In this document: positions 39,938 to 48,550 of the stretch, piece by piece
Layout: each line of letters opens with the position of its first letter
How positions within the stretch are numbered: position 1 is the first letter of the stretch
The notes under the pieces: model-generated
Database searches by the model: none
What the model saw: the letters and a program-made list of their open reading frames with translations, nothing else
Told to the model about the DNA's origin: nothing
Source: Cumulibacter sp047975195
GTDB taxonomy: Bacteria; Actinomycetota; Actinomycetes; Mycobacteriales; Antricoccaceae
Reading direction: 5' to 3'
DNA: 64,000 bases
Assembly (NCBI GenBank): GCA_047975195.1
Contig: JBKEDB010000054.1
Location: 1-64,000 of the forward strand
Translations under genes and position numbers: made by a program

Positions 39938-42900
39938 TCAGGCGACAGTCTCGGGTTCGCGGATGCGCTGCGAAATCACCTGGGTGATGCCATCGCCGCG
40001 CATGGTAACGCCGTACAACGCGTCCGCGATCTCCATGGTCCGCTTCTGGTGGGTGATGATGATGAGTTGGCTGGTATCGCGCAGTTGCTCGAACAACGTG
40101 ATCAGCCGGCCAAGGTTGACGTCATCGAGCGCTGCCTCGACCTCGTCCATCACGTAGAAGGGGCTGGGACGGGCCCGGAAGATCGCCACTAGCAGCGCGA
40201 CTGCGGTCAGCGAACGCTCGCCACCGGACAGCAATGACAGTCGCTTGATCTTCTTGCCCGGCGGGCGAGCCTCGACCTCGATGCCGGTGGTGAGCATGTT
40301 GTCCGGATCGGTGAGCACCAGGCGGCCGTCGCCGCCGGGGAACAACGTCGCGAACACGATTTCGAATTCGCGAGCCACATCGTCGTACGCGGCAGTGAAC
40401 ACTTCGAGGATTCGGGCGTCGACATCCGAGACCACGGTCAGCAGGTCTCGCCTGGTGGCTTTGAGGTCTTCGAGTTGGTCGGAGAGGAACTGATGACGCT
40501 CCTCCAGCGCGGCGAACTCTTCCAACGCGAGCGGGTTGACCTTTCCGAGCAACGCCAGATCTTTCTCCGCCTTCCGAGCTCGCTTCTGCATCACATCCCG
40601 GTCGAACGGCGTCGGCGCGGGCGCCGGCTCGCCCTTGTTCTCGGCGTCGGCGAGCATCGCGGCAGTCGGCGGTACCGGTTGCTGTGGGCCGTACTCGGCG
40701 ATCAACGCCTCGACCGTGACGCCGAACTCTTCACTGGCTTTCTCGCTGAGCGCGTCGATGCGCAGGCGCTGTTCGGCGCGCGCGACCTCGTCGCGGTGCA
40801 CCTTGTCGGTGAGCCGTTCCAGGTCGGTGCCCAGTTCACGAATCCGGGTACGCACAGCGCGCAGCGCCTCCTCGCGCTCAGCTCGCGCCGCGGTAATGGC
40901 GTCGCGTTCCTGTTGCGCGCGCTCCAGGGAGACCTGCAGATGCGCCAGTACAGCCTCAGCCGCAGCCACGACGTCCTTAGCGACGGCGGCCCCGCGTTCT
41001 CGCTGTTCGCGCTGAGCGGCCAGGCGGGCGCGCGCGGCGCGCTCGTTCTGCGCATTTCGCCGCAGCGATGACACTCGGCCAGTCAGCGATTGGACGCGCT
41101 CCTCCTGAGTGCGTACGCCGAGGCTGACGTCGACCTCCTGCTGGCGGAGGTTTCCCACCAGAACGACGAGCCGGTCACGTTCCTCGGTGGACGGTTCGGA
41201 CTCAGCGGGTGCTTCCTGCGCGAGTCGCAGCCGTTCGGTCATTTCAGCCAGGCTGTCGCGCGCTTGCGATGCCTTGTGCTCGGACTGCTCGCGCTGACGC
41301 TCGAGCCGGTCGGCCTCGGCGGCGGCATTACGAGCGGCGGAGCCGAACTGCGCCAATTCCTCGGCGACTGCGTTGATCCGCGCATCGGATTCATGAAGTG
41401 CCGCGAGTGCGGCCGCAACTTCGGTCGCGGCATCCTGCTGCGTCGCGACAGCCTGCTCGATCTGGACGCTCAGTTCGTCGACGCGTCGCTGCGCGGCCTT
41501 CATTGCGGCTTCTGCCTCATCGACCGCGGCGCGTACCTCGATCGTGGACGGAGCTGAGGCGGACCCGCCATGTGCCTGGCCGCGACCGATCAGGTCACCG
41601 TCGGCGGTGACCGCACGCACCTGCGGGTGGTTCTCGGCGAGCCTAGCTGCCGCCTGCAGGTCCTCAACGATCGCGACGCCGTGCAGCAGCGAAGCGACGG
41701 CGTCGGCGAGATCCGCCGAGGCGGTGACGTCATCGATCGCCCACCGCGCACCGTCCGGAAGCGCAGGCAACGCGCTGCGCTGTGCGTCGTCGGCCCGAGC
41801 GAGCAGAATCGAGACCTGGCCACCGTCGGACTCCTTCAGCATGCCGATTGCCTCGGCAGCGTCCTGGGCACGGCGTACGACGGCCGACTCCGCAAATGCC
41901 CCCAGCGCCGCGGCTACGGGCGCTTCGCTGCCCGGCGTGACCTGGATCAGATTGGACAGCGCACCGAGCACACCCGGCAGCCGGTCGCCGGCCTCCAGCA
42001 GATCCGCCGTGCCGTCCTTGCGTTTGAGGCCGACAGCCAACGCATCTCGGCGCACCTGAAAACTCTTGGCTTCCTGCTCGGCTTCGCGCGACGCGTCGCG
42101 TAATTCACGCAGTCGAGTCTTGGCGGCACCCAGCGCTGCCTCGGCGCTTTCGTGTCGTTCGTCCAGTCCGTGCTCTCCTTCATCGAGGTCGCCGACGGAA
42201 TTCTGCAGCGTGGCCAACTTCTCCTCGGCGTCCCGCGCACGGGTGGTGGCTTCAGCTGCCGCAGCGCTCAACCGGGTGATCTCGTCATCCGCCCCGCTGA
42301 CCCGCGCCTGCAGCGTGTTGACCTGCCCAACGAGTCGGGCTAAGCCCTCACGTCGATCCGCGATGGCGCGGACCGCCGCAACGTGCCGTTCCTCCTCGGC
42401 CTTGAGCGCAGCTTCGGCGGTGTACTTCTCCGCACCGATGTCGCTCAGGCGCGTGCGATCGGCCGCGAGCTGCTGCTGCATCGTCGCCAGTTCAGCGGCG
42501 AACGTGTCCGCCTGCCGTTCCAACTCATCCGGGTCTCTGGCGCTGGCCGGATCCTCCAACGCCGCACTGAGGTTGCGGTGACGTTCGGCGCCGAGTTGGA
42601 TCGTGCCGCGTAGACGTTCGGCGATACCAGCGAGTTGGAAGTGTGCATCCTGCGCTTCGGCCAGGGCGGGAGCGTCGGCGGCGAGTGCGGCGTCGAGGTC
42701 ACTCTCGCTGCGGCTCGCTGCGGCGAGTTCCTCCTCGACCTCGCTCCGACGCCGCCGCAGCGCGGTCTCGTCGGCGACTTCGCGTTCCACGGTCGAGGAC
42801 AATGTAGCCAGTTCGTCGGCCAGCAACCGTAGCCGCGCGTCCCGAACGTCCGCCTGGATAGTCGCGGCCCGACGCGCGACGTCGGCCTGCCGACCCAGGG

Positions 42901-43510
42901 GTTTGAGCTGGCGACGCAGTTCGTCGGTCAGGTCACTGACGCGCGTCAGGTTAGCCATCATCGCGTCGAGCTTGCGCAGCGCCTTTTCTTTACGTTTGCG
43001 ATGTTTGAGGACGCCGGCCGCCACCTCGATGAACCCGCGGCGATCCTCCGGGCGCGCCTGCAGCACGGAATCAAGTTGGCCTTGACCAACAATGACGTGC
43101 ATCTCGCGGCCGATCCCCGAATCGCTCATCAGTTCCTGGATGTCGATCAGGCGACAACGATCGCCGTTGATCTCGTACTCACTCTCGCCGCTGCGATACA
43201 TCCGGCGAGTCACCGACACCTCGGTGTAGTCGATCGGCAGGGCATTGTCCGAGTTGTCGATAGTCAGCGTGACTTCGGCGCGTCCGAGCGGTGCTCGACC
43301 CGCCGTACCGGCGAAGATGACGTCCTGCATCTTGCCGCCGCGCAGCGCCTTTGCGCCTTGCTCACCGAGCACCCAGGAGATGGCATCAACGACGTTCGAC
43401 TTCCCGGAACCGTTCGGACCGACCACGCAGGTGACGCCGGGTTCGAGCCGCAGCGTCGTCGCCGACGCGAAGGACTTGAAGCCCTTGACCGTGAGGCTCT
43501 TCAGATGCAC
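39938..43510 (-). CDS. smc: Chromosome segregation ATPase SMC
   Basis: A 1190-residue SMC, full length. Walker A GPNGSGKS is at 31-38. Two long Glu/Arg/Ala-rich coiled coils flank a central hinge (about 500-660, with LPGVLGALSNLIQV). The C-terminal head has LSGGERSLTAVALL (signature) and FYVMDEVEAALDD (Walker B). With ScpA and ScpB it compacts and segregates the chromosome. The GTG at 43510 has GGAG six bases upstream and gives the standard HLKSLTVKGFKSFA start. The usual neighbours rnc and mutM are absent; crcB genes stand upstream instead. Confidence 0.97.
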   Translation of the reverse strand: MHLKSLTVKGFKSFASATTLRLEPGVTCVVGPNGSGKSNVVDAISWVLGEQGAKALRGGKMQDVIFAGTAGRAPLGRAEVTLTIDNSDNALPIDYTEVSVTRRMYRSGESEYEINGDRCRLIDIQELMSDSGIGREMHVIVGQGQLDSVLQARPEDRRGFIEVAAGVLKHRKRKEKALRKLDAMMANLTRVSDLTDELRRQLKPLGRQADVARRAATIQADVRDARLRLLADELATLSSTVEREVADETALRRRRSEVEEELAAASRSESDLDAALAADAPALAEAQDAHFQLAGIAERLRGTIQLGAERHRNLSAALEDPASARDPDELERQADTFAAELATMQQQLAADRTRLSDIGAEKYTAEAALKAEEERHVAAVRAIADRREGLARLVGQVNTLQARVSGADDEITRLSAAAAEATTRARDAEEKLATLQNSVGDLDEGEHGLDERHESAEAALGAAKTRLRELRDASREAEQEAKSFQVRRDALAVGLKRKDGTADLLEAGDRLPGVLGALSNLIQVTPGSEAPVAAALGAFAESAVVRRAQDAAEAIGMLKESDGGQVSILLARADDAQRSALPALPDGARWAIDDVTASADLADAVASLLHGVAIVEDLQAAARLAENHPQVRAVTADGDLIGRGQAHGGSASAPSTIEVRAAVDEAEAAMKAAQRRVDELSVQIEQAVATQQDAATEVAAALAALHESDARINAVAEELAQFGSAARNAAAEADRLERQREQSEHKASQARDSLAEMTERLRLAQEAPAESEPSTEERDRLVVLVGNLRQQEVDVSLGVRTQEERVQSLTGRVSSLRRNAQNERAARARLAAQREQRERGAAVAKDVVAAAEAVLAHLQVSLERAQQERDAITAARAEREEALRAVRTRIRELGTDLERLTDKVHRDEVARAEQRLRIDALSEKASEEFGVTVEALIAEYGPQQPVPPTAAMLADAENKGEPAPAPTPFDRDVMQKRARKAEKDLALLGKVNPLALEEFAALEERHQFLSDQLEDLKATRRDLLTVVSDVDARILEVFTAAYDDVAREFEIVFATLFPGGDGRLVLTDPDNMLTTGIEVEARPPGKKIKRLSLLSGGERSLTAVALLVAIFRARPSPFYVMDEVEAALDDVNLGRLITLFEQLRDTSQLIIITHQKRTMEIADALYGVTMRGDGITQVISQRIREPETVA

Positions 43511-43596
43511 TGACCACTCCGCATTCTCTTGACTCGGCAACGTCCAACGATACCGGTCCGCGGCGCGAACTTGCCGGATATGCCTCCGCGGGGGCG

Positions 43597-43974
43597 TTAC
43601 CAGGAGCTGCCGAGCCACAGCCCCACGCCCGCGAGCGCGGTCGTTACCATGACGACGCCGAACCCGGTGAGGCCACCGGCGAGGAACTTGCGCTCCTGGA
43701 GCAACCGGACCACCTCGAAGCTCGCGGTGGAGAAGGTGGTGTAGCCGCCGAGGAACCCGACCCCAACGAGCAGGCCGACCGTCTCAGGAAGCACCAGGGC
43801 CGATACCAGCCCGGTCAGCAGGCCCAGCAGCAACGAGCCGCTGCAGTTGATTGCGACGGTCCCGATCGGCATCAGCGTCCGAGTGCGCGAGCGGATCGCG
43901 CCGTCCAGCAGGAACCGAACTGCCGATCCGAGCCCGCCCGCCAACGACAGTCCGAGAAAAAGCAACGGGGTCAT
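43597..43974 (-). CDS. crcB: CrcB/FEX fluoride channel subunit (second of pair)
   Basis: A 125-residue, four-helix membrane protein. GSAVRFLLD, AINCSGSLLLGLL and VGFLGGYTTFSTASFE are the family motifs lining the fluoride pore. In actinobacteria two CrcB paralogues are often adjacent and are thought to pair as a heterodimer. Its ATG overlaps the stop of the other copy (ATGA), consistent with equal expression. The longer upstream frame belongs to the other reading frame of the neighbour. Confidence 0.94.
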   Translation of the reverse strand: MTPLLFLGLSLAGGLGSAVRFLLDGAIRSRTRTLMPIGTVAINCSGSLLLGLLTGLVSALVLPETVGLLVGVGFLGGYTTFSTASFEVVRLLQERKFLAGGLTGFGVVMVTTALAGVGLWLGSSW

Positions 43975-44423
43975 TGCTGCGTCTCCCGTCGGCGGCGCGC
44001 GCGGGCGGCGAGAGCGATACCCGCCCAGGTGGCCACGGCGCCGAGCAGCACTGTGCCCACGGCGTAGCCGATACCGGCCGCGACATCCCCGGACCGGATC
44101 AGGCTCGCCGTACCGGCGGCGAGCGTGCTGTAGGTGGTGAATCCGCCCATGAATCCGGTGCCGATCACCAATCGAAGGGAGCGCCGTCGTCCGCGGTCGG
44201 GACCGCGACCGGCGAGGTTCTCCAGTAGGAAGCCGAGCAGAAAAGCTCCGGTCAGGTTGATCGCGAAGATCACCCAATCGATGGTGCCGTCGGTGCTGAA
44301 CGCGAGCGTGAGCGCCTCACGCGAGCCCGCGCCGGCGGTTCCGCCGACGAAGACGAGACCGAGCGCCCGGGGTTGCAGGTAGATCGGCGGTGCGGCCGCC
44401 GCTTCCGAGTTCGCGTCGGTCAT
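43971..44423 (-). CDS. crcB: CrcB/FEX fluoride channel subunit (first of pair)
   Basis: A 150-residue CrcB with a 20-residue polar N-terminus. GTAGAGSREALTLAF, AINLTGAFLLGFL and GTGFMGGFTTYSTLAAGT are diagnostic. It exports toxic fluoride. It is overlapped at the start by a 42-residue ORF whose TGA covers its ATG, and at the end by the second crcB. I saw no fluoride riboswitch in front of it. Confidence 0.94.
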   Translation of the reverse strand: MTDANSEAAAAPPIYLQPRALGLVFVGGTAGAGSREALTLAFSTDGTIDWVIFAINLTGAFLLGFLLENLAGRGPDRGRRRSLRLVIGTGFMGGFTTYSTLAAGTASLIRSGDVAAGIGYAVGTVLLGAVATWAGIALAARARRRRETQQ

Positions 44424-44548
44424 AGTGTGCCGTCACCGCCGGCACCCTGCTGAGCGCTCACCGCGCGACGGTAGCGCACGGTCGCAGCCGTGGCGCGGGC
44501 AGGAAGCGGCTGGGCAGCAGTTGGGCCGACCGTGGTGCTGGCGTTCAT
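44420..44548 (-). CDS. Putative 42-residue small protein coupled to crcB
   Basis: An ATG at 44548, seven bases after TAGGA (with AAAGG just before), opens a 42-residue frame ending in TGA at 44422-44420, which overlaps the crcB ATG as ATGA. The product (MNASTTVGPTAAQPLPARAT... to ...GAGGDGTL) is Ala/Thr/Arg-rich, soluble, and unlike any family I know. The good ribosome site and the same stop-start overlap used throughout this window suggest it is translated, either as a leader peptide coupling ribosomes to crcB or as a real small protein. No Cys or His run suggests amino-acid attenuation. Confidence 0.5.
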   Translation of the reverse strand: MNASTTVGPTAAQPLPARATAATVRYRRAVSAQQGAGGDGTL

Positions 44549-44556
44549 CAACTGTT

Positions 44557-44591
44557 CCTACCTTTCGGGCACGCTCGCGCCTACAGGTAGG
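44557..44591 (-). promoter_or_regulatory. Leader hairpin masking the ribosome site of the small ORF
   Basis: On the minus strand CCTACC (44591-44586) pairs with GGTAGG (44562-44557), which is part of the small ORF's Shine-Dalgarno region. Between them GGCGC-GAGC-GTGCC (44581-44568) forms a 5-bp hairpin with one G-U pair. The fold would block initiation and thus crcB expression. Confidence 0.45.
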
Positions 44592-44635
44592 GACTGTTGT
44601 CGGAGATCCGAGGTTGGGTACGGCGAGCCCCACCG

Positions 44636-44657
44636 CCGTGACGTCGAGACGTCACGG
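44636..44657. promoter_or_regulatory. Perfect 22-bp palindrome, operator candidate
   Basis: CCGTGACGTC, a two-base GA centre, then GACGTCACGG: a perfect 10-bp inverted repeat. It lies between the divergent small-ORF/crcB transcript and the ABC transporter genes, 86 bases before the transporter GTG. The symmetry and place suggest a dimeric repressor site; no regulator gene is adjacent. Confidence 0.55.
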
Positions 44658-44729
44658 TGATTCTCGCACAGGACTCGGGAGGTGATGAGCGCCGCTGGAT
44701 CGCACCTCGATTGCAGCTGCCGCACGGCC

Positions 44730-44735
44730 TAGACT
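44730..44735 (+). promoter_or_regulatory. Candidate -10 element for leaderless ABC transporter transcript
   Basis: TAGACT ends eight bases before the GTG at 44744, with no Shine-Dalgarno sequence, which fits leaderless transcription. A weak TTGCAG at 44711-44716 is too close to be an ideal -35. Confidence 0.4.
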
Positions 44736-44743
44736 GGATCATT

Positions 44744-45454
44744 GTGACCACAGCAGTCCAGGTGATTGAGCTCAGCAAGCGCTACGGCGCAACGCGTGCT
44801 GTCGATGGAATGAGCTGGTCCGCGCGTACCGCCGAGATCACCGCAGTCCTAGGCCCCAATGGTGCCGGCAAGACCACCACGATGGAGTGCTTGGAAGGTT
44901 TGATCCGCCCCACCTCCGGTCAGGCGCGGGTATTGGGCGCCGATCCGTGGGCGGCGAACGCTGAGCACCGCGCGCGCGTGGGCGTGATGCTGCAAGACGG
45001 CGGCCTGCCTAACGGCGCCAAACCCGTCCGGTTGCTTCGTCACCTCGCCTCTTTGTACGCCGACCCGCGACCGGTCGATGATCTGGTGAGCGAGTTGGGT
45101 ATTGACCAGTTCGCTTCCACCACGGTGCGGCGGCTATCGGGCGGTCAACGGCAGCGAGTCGCTTTGGCCTGCGCGCTGATCGGCAACCCTGACGTGCTTT
45201 TTCTGGACGAGCCGACAGCGGGGCTCGACCCGCACGCTCGGCTGGATGTGTGGACACTCATTCGCCGTACTCGCGAGCGCGGCGTCGCCGTCGTCGTCAC
45301 TACGCACTCCTTCGAGGAGGCCGAAAGGCTGGCCGATCACATCGTGATCATCAACGCGGGGCGCGTGGCCGCCGATGGGCCGCTCGCCCAGTTATGCGTC
45401 GGGCGAAGCCTGGAAGACCTGTACTTCGAGTTGACTCCCCGGGAACGCGTGTGA
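44744..45454 (+). CDS. ABC transporter ATP-binding protein
   Basis: A 236-residue ATPase of the drug/lipid exporter type (DRR/CcmA-like). Walker A GPNGAGKT at 37-44, Q-loop MLQDGGL, signature LSGGQRQRVALA, Walker B LFLDEPTAGLDP and the H-loop TTHSFEEAE are intact. The substrate is unknown. GTG 44744 gives the natural start of the domain. It overlaps the permease gene by four bases (GTGA). Confidence 0.93.
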   Translation: MTTAVQVIELSKRYGATRAVDGMSWSARTAEITAVLGPNGAGKTTTMECLEGLIRPTSGQARVLGADPWAANAEHRARVGVMLQDGGLPNGAKPVRLLRHLASLYADPRPVDDLVSELGIDQFASTTVRRLSGGQRQRVALACALIGNPDVLFLDEPTAGLDPHARLDVWTLIRRTRERGVAVVVTTHSFEEAERLADHIVIINAGRVAADGPLAQLCVGRSLEDLYFELTPRERV

Positions 45455-46191
45455 GCGCCCCCGCCGCTGAGCGGGCGCGGATACTTGCGCAGGCCAAGTT
45501 CGACACCGCCAGTCTGCTACGCAACGGCGAGCAGCTCCTCGTCTCGCTGATCTTGCCGGCGATGGCACTGGTAGCGGGGGTGTTGCTTGCGTTCCCCGAA
45601 CTCGATGGTCGACGGATCGACGTCGTCGCGCCCGGGGTGTTGGCGCTGGCGATCCTGTCGACGGCGTTCACCGGCCAAGCCATAGGTACCGGTTTCGACC
45701 GGCGGTATGGCGTCCTTCGCTTACTTGGGGTCACTCCCCTAGGCCGTGGCGGCCTACTCGCCGGGCGGGTGCTGGCGGTGTTGGCGATCGAGGTGTTGCA
45801 AATCGTCGTGCTGAGCGCGATCGCGCTCGCCCTCGGCTGGCACCCTGACCTCGGCGGGGTGCTACCCGCGCTGCTGTTCTGGGTCGTCGGTACGGCATGT
45901 TTCGTGTCGCTGGCGATGCTGTTTGCCGGGACCTTGCGCGCCGAGGCAACCCTCGCACTGGCGAACCTGGTGTGGGTGCTGATGCTCGGGTTGGGCACCG
46001 TGCTGCCGAGTTCCTCGTACGGTTCGCCGTGGGAGACGATTGTGGCTCTCACGCCATGTGGCGCACTCGGCGATGGTCTGCGGGCTGCGCTAGGGGCTGG
46101 CCCACTGGATTGGGTAGCGTTGTTGGTGCTGGCGGTGTGGACGCTGATCTTCGCGGGGCTCGCCCGCCGCTTGTTCCGCTGGTCCGACTGA
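45451..46191 (+). CDS. ABC-2 type transporter permease
   Basis: A 246-residue membrane protein with six likely helices, e.g. LLVSLILPAMALVAGVLLAF, LALAILSTAFTGQAIG, VLAIEVLQIVVLSAIALAL and the C-terminal LVLAVWTLIFAGLAR. The FDRRYGVLRLLGVTPLGR segment is typical of ABC-2 permeases with short loops. It works with the preceding ATPase as an exporter of unknown substrate. Its GTG start overlaps the ATPase stop. Confidence 0.9.
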   Translation: MSAPAAERARILAQAKFDTASLLRNGEQLLVSLILPAMALVAGVLLAFPELDGRRIDVVAPGVLALAILSTAFTGQAIGTGFDRRYGVLRLLGVTPLGRGGLLAGRVLAVLAIEVLQIVVLSAIALALGWHPDLGGVLPALLFWVVGTACFVSLAMLFAGTLRAEATLALANLVWVLMLGLGTVLPSSSYGSPWETIVALTPCGALGDGLRAALGAGPLDWVALLVLAVWTLIFAGLARRLFRWSD

Positions 46192-46215
46192 GGTAATCCT
46201 GGTAGCACAGCTCAA

Positions 46216-46263
46216 CGCCGAGCGCGGCGCAGCCTGACAGGCGCCGACGCCTAGGTGAGGCGT
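46216..46263. terminator. Two short hairpins between convergent permease and murA genes
   Basis: CGCCG-AGCG-CGGCG at 46216-46229 and ACGCCT-AGGTG-AGGCGT at 46247-46263 lie in the 90-bp convergent spacer. Together they may end both transcripts. There is no T tract. Confidence 0.35.
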
Positions 46264-46281
46264 GAGGCGGCTCGTTAGCGC

Positions 46282-47622
46282 CTAGAGTTCTTCGTACTTC
46301 GCATTCAGCGCGGACAGCTTCGCCAGGAAGTTCTCGTAGCCGCGGTAAATCAGCTCCACCCCGTGCAAGGTGGAGGTTCCATCCGCGGCGAGCGCTGCGA
46401 TGAGGTACGAGAATCCGCCACGCAGATCGGGGATAACCAGCTCTGCGCCGTGTAACTGCGCGGGGCCGCTAATCACCGCCGAATGCGAGAAGTTGCGCTG
46501 CCCGAACCGGCAGGTCGACCCGCCGAGACACTCGCGGTATACTTGAATGTGCGCGCCCATCGTATTGAGCGCTTGAGTGAAGCCGAGCCGGTTCTCGTAC
46601 ACGGTCTCGTGCACGATCGACAGGCCCTCGGCCTGGGTGAGCGCCACGACAAGGGGCTGCTGCCAATCCGTCTGGAACCCGGGCGCGACGTTCGTTTCGA
46701 TCGCCACGGCGTTAAGTTGTCCGCCCTCGGGACACCAGAATCGAATCGACTTCGCTGAGCCGTTTCCGCCGTCGTTCACCTCGAACTGGCCGCCGACCTG
46801 GCGAAATACGTTCAGGAAGGTCAGCATCGGTTCCTGCTCGGCGCCGACGACCGTGATATCGCCTTTGGTCGCGAGCGCTGCACATGCCCACGACGCTGCC
46901 TCAAGGCGGTCGGTGAGCGCCCAATGATCGAAACCGGTCAGCTCCGCAACGCCCTCGATGCGTACGACGCGGTTGCTGTGCACGGTGATCTGGGCGCCCA
47001 TTTTCTGCAGGATGCAGATCAGGTCCATGATCTCCGGTTCGACTGCAGCGTTGCGTAGTTCGGTGGTGCCGGTGGCCAGTACCGCCGACAACAGCACCTG
47101 TTCGGTCGCACCGACGCTGGGGAAACTCAACTCGATCTGGGTACCGCGTAGCCCGCCGGGGGCGTCGATGTACAAGCCATCGCTCTCTTTGCGGACCTTC
47201 GCGCCCATTTGCCGCAGCGCGTCCAGGTGGAAGTCAATCGGACGGTCGCCGATCTTGCAGCCACCCAGGTCTGGGATGAACGCCCGTCCGAGCCGATGGA
47301 TCAGTGGCCCGCACATCAGGATCGGGATCCGGCTGGACCCTGCGTGCACGTTGAGTTCGGCCGGTTCGGCGTGATCGACCCGGCCCGGATCCATCGTCAA
47401 GGCTCCGTCGCTGCGCTCCACTCCCACACCGTGCAGTTTCAGCAAGCCCGAGACGACATCGACATCCACGACGTTCGGGACGTTACGGAGCGTGCTCGGG
47501 GTGTTACCGAGGAGGGCCGCAACCATCGCCTTCGGGACAAGGTTCTTGGCTCCGCGAACAACGACCTCACCAGTGAGCGGGGTGCCACCGATAACCCTCA
47601 GAGAGGAGGCGCTGATCGTCAC
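46282..47622 (-). CDS. murA: UDP-N-acetylglucosamine 1-carboxyvinyltransferase
   Basis: A 446-residue EPSP-synthase-fold enzyme. RGAKNLVPKAMVAALL at the N-terminus, SSRIPILMCGPLIHRLG and DLGGCKIGDRPIDFHLDAL contain the substrate and catalytic residues; Cys122 is the fosfomycin-target cysteine, here Cys and not the Asp found in resistant MurA. It commits UDP-GlcNAc to peptidoglycan. The GTG at 47622 has GGAG seven bases upstream. It stands 59 bases downstream of hisG, an unusual neighbour for murA. Confidence 0.95.
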   Translation of the reverse strand: MTISASSLRVIGGTPLTGEVVVRGAKNLVPKAMVAALLGNTPSTLRNVPNVVDVDVVSGLLKLHGVGVERSDGALTMDPGRVDHAEPAELNVHAGSSRIPILMCGPLIHRLGRAFIPDLGGCKIGDRPIDFHLDALRQMGAKVRKESDGLYIDAPGGLRGTQIELSFPSVGATEQVLLSAVLATGTTELRNAAVEPEIMDLICILQKMGAQITVHSNRVVRIEGVAELTGFDHWALTDRLEAASWACAALATKGDITVVGAEQEPMLTFLNVFRQVGGQFEVNDGGNGSAKSIRFWCPEGGQLNAVAIETNVAPGFQTDWQQPLVVALTQAEGLSIVHETVYENRLGFTQALNTMGAHIQVYRECLGGSTCRFGQRNFSHSAVISGPAQLHGAELVIPDLRGGFSYLIAALAADGTSTLHGVELIYRGYENFLAKLSALNAKYEEL

Positions 47623-47681
47623 CTAAGAACTCCATTCCGTCACCATCGAATTCAACTGCTCTATGGTGCCACGGCTTTCGT

Positions 47682-48530
47682 TCAGATGCGGCAGGCAACG
47701 ATGTCGGTGACGAGGATCGCTCGCGCCCCCAACGACCACAGTTCGTCCATGATCGAGTTCGTCTGTTCACTGGGCACCATCGCCCGGACGGCGAACCACC
47801 CCTCGTCGTGCAGCGGCGAGACCGTCGGTGACTGCAGACCTGGGGTTACCGCTGCGGCCGCGTCGAGGCTCTCGCCCCGGATGTCGTAGTCGAGCATGAC
47901 GTACCGACGCGCTACCAGCACGCCTTGCAGGCGACGCAGCAACTGCTGCACGGCCGGCTCTTCTGCCACACCCTCGCGCCCGATCAACGTGGCTTCGCTG
48001 ACGAGCAAAGGCTCGTCGCCAACAATCTTCAGCCCCGCAGTGCGCAGCGTGGTGCCGGTTTCAACGACGTCCGCGACGGCGTCGGCAACACCGAGTCGAA
48101 TCGCCGTCTCGACCGCCCCGTCGAGGCGCACGATCTTGGCGTCGATTCCGCGCTGCTTCAGGATGTCGGCCATGACCCCGGCGTACGCCGTGGCTATTCG
48201 CTTACCGGCGAGGTCCGCTAACGAATTGATGGTGTTCGGCTCGGCCGCCAGACGAAACGTCGATGCGCCGAACCCGAGTGGAAGCACCTCGGTGGCGTCC
48301 GTACCCGAGTCGATCAGCAGGTCTCGGCCGGTGATGCCCAGGTCCAGCGTGCCCTCTCCGACATACACGGCGATGTCACGCGGGCGCAGATAGAAGAACT
48401 CGACGTCGTTCTGCGGGTCGAGGATGGCCAGTTCCTTGCTCGTGGAGCGCTGGCGGTAGCCGGCCTCCTTCAGCATGGTCGCGGCGGCGTCGGCCAATGA
48501 GCCCTTGTTCGGGACGGCGATGCGCAGCAT
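47682..48530 (-). CDS. hisG: ATP phosphoribosyltransferase (long form)
   Basis: A 282-residue HisG of the long, self-regulated type: LRIAVPNKGSLADAA, DLGITGRDLLIDSG, TATAYAGV-like IATAYAGVMAD and a C-terminal ACT-like domain (about 205-282; ALWSLGARAILVTDI-like ELWSLGARAILVTDI) that binds histidine. It catalyses the first step of histidine synthesis. It follows hisE by 20 bases. Confidence 0.96.
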   Translation of the reverse strand: MLRIAVPNKGSLADAAATMLKEAGYRQRSTSKELAILDPQNDVEFFYLRPRDIAVYVGEGTLDLGITGRDLLIDSGTDATEVLPLGFGASTFRLAAEPNTINSLADLAGKRIATAYAGVMADILKQRGIDAKIVRLDGAVETAIRLGVADAVADVVETGTTLRTAGLKIVGDEPLLVSEATLIGREGVAEEPAVQQLLRRLQGVLVARRYVMLDYDIRGESLDAAAAVTPGLQSPTVSPLHDEGWFAVRAMVPSEQTNSIMDELWSLGARAILVTDIVACRI

Positions 48531-48550
48531 GGGAGTGGTCCTGCTCCGTT

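Noticed and set aside
44424..44650. Fluoride riboswitch expected before crcB
   Set aside because: The conserved GGCGATG and CTGATGxCTCC elements of the crcB motif are not found; only an unrelated hairpin is present.
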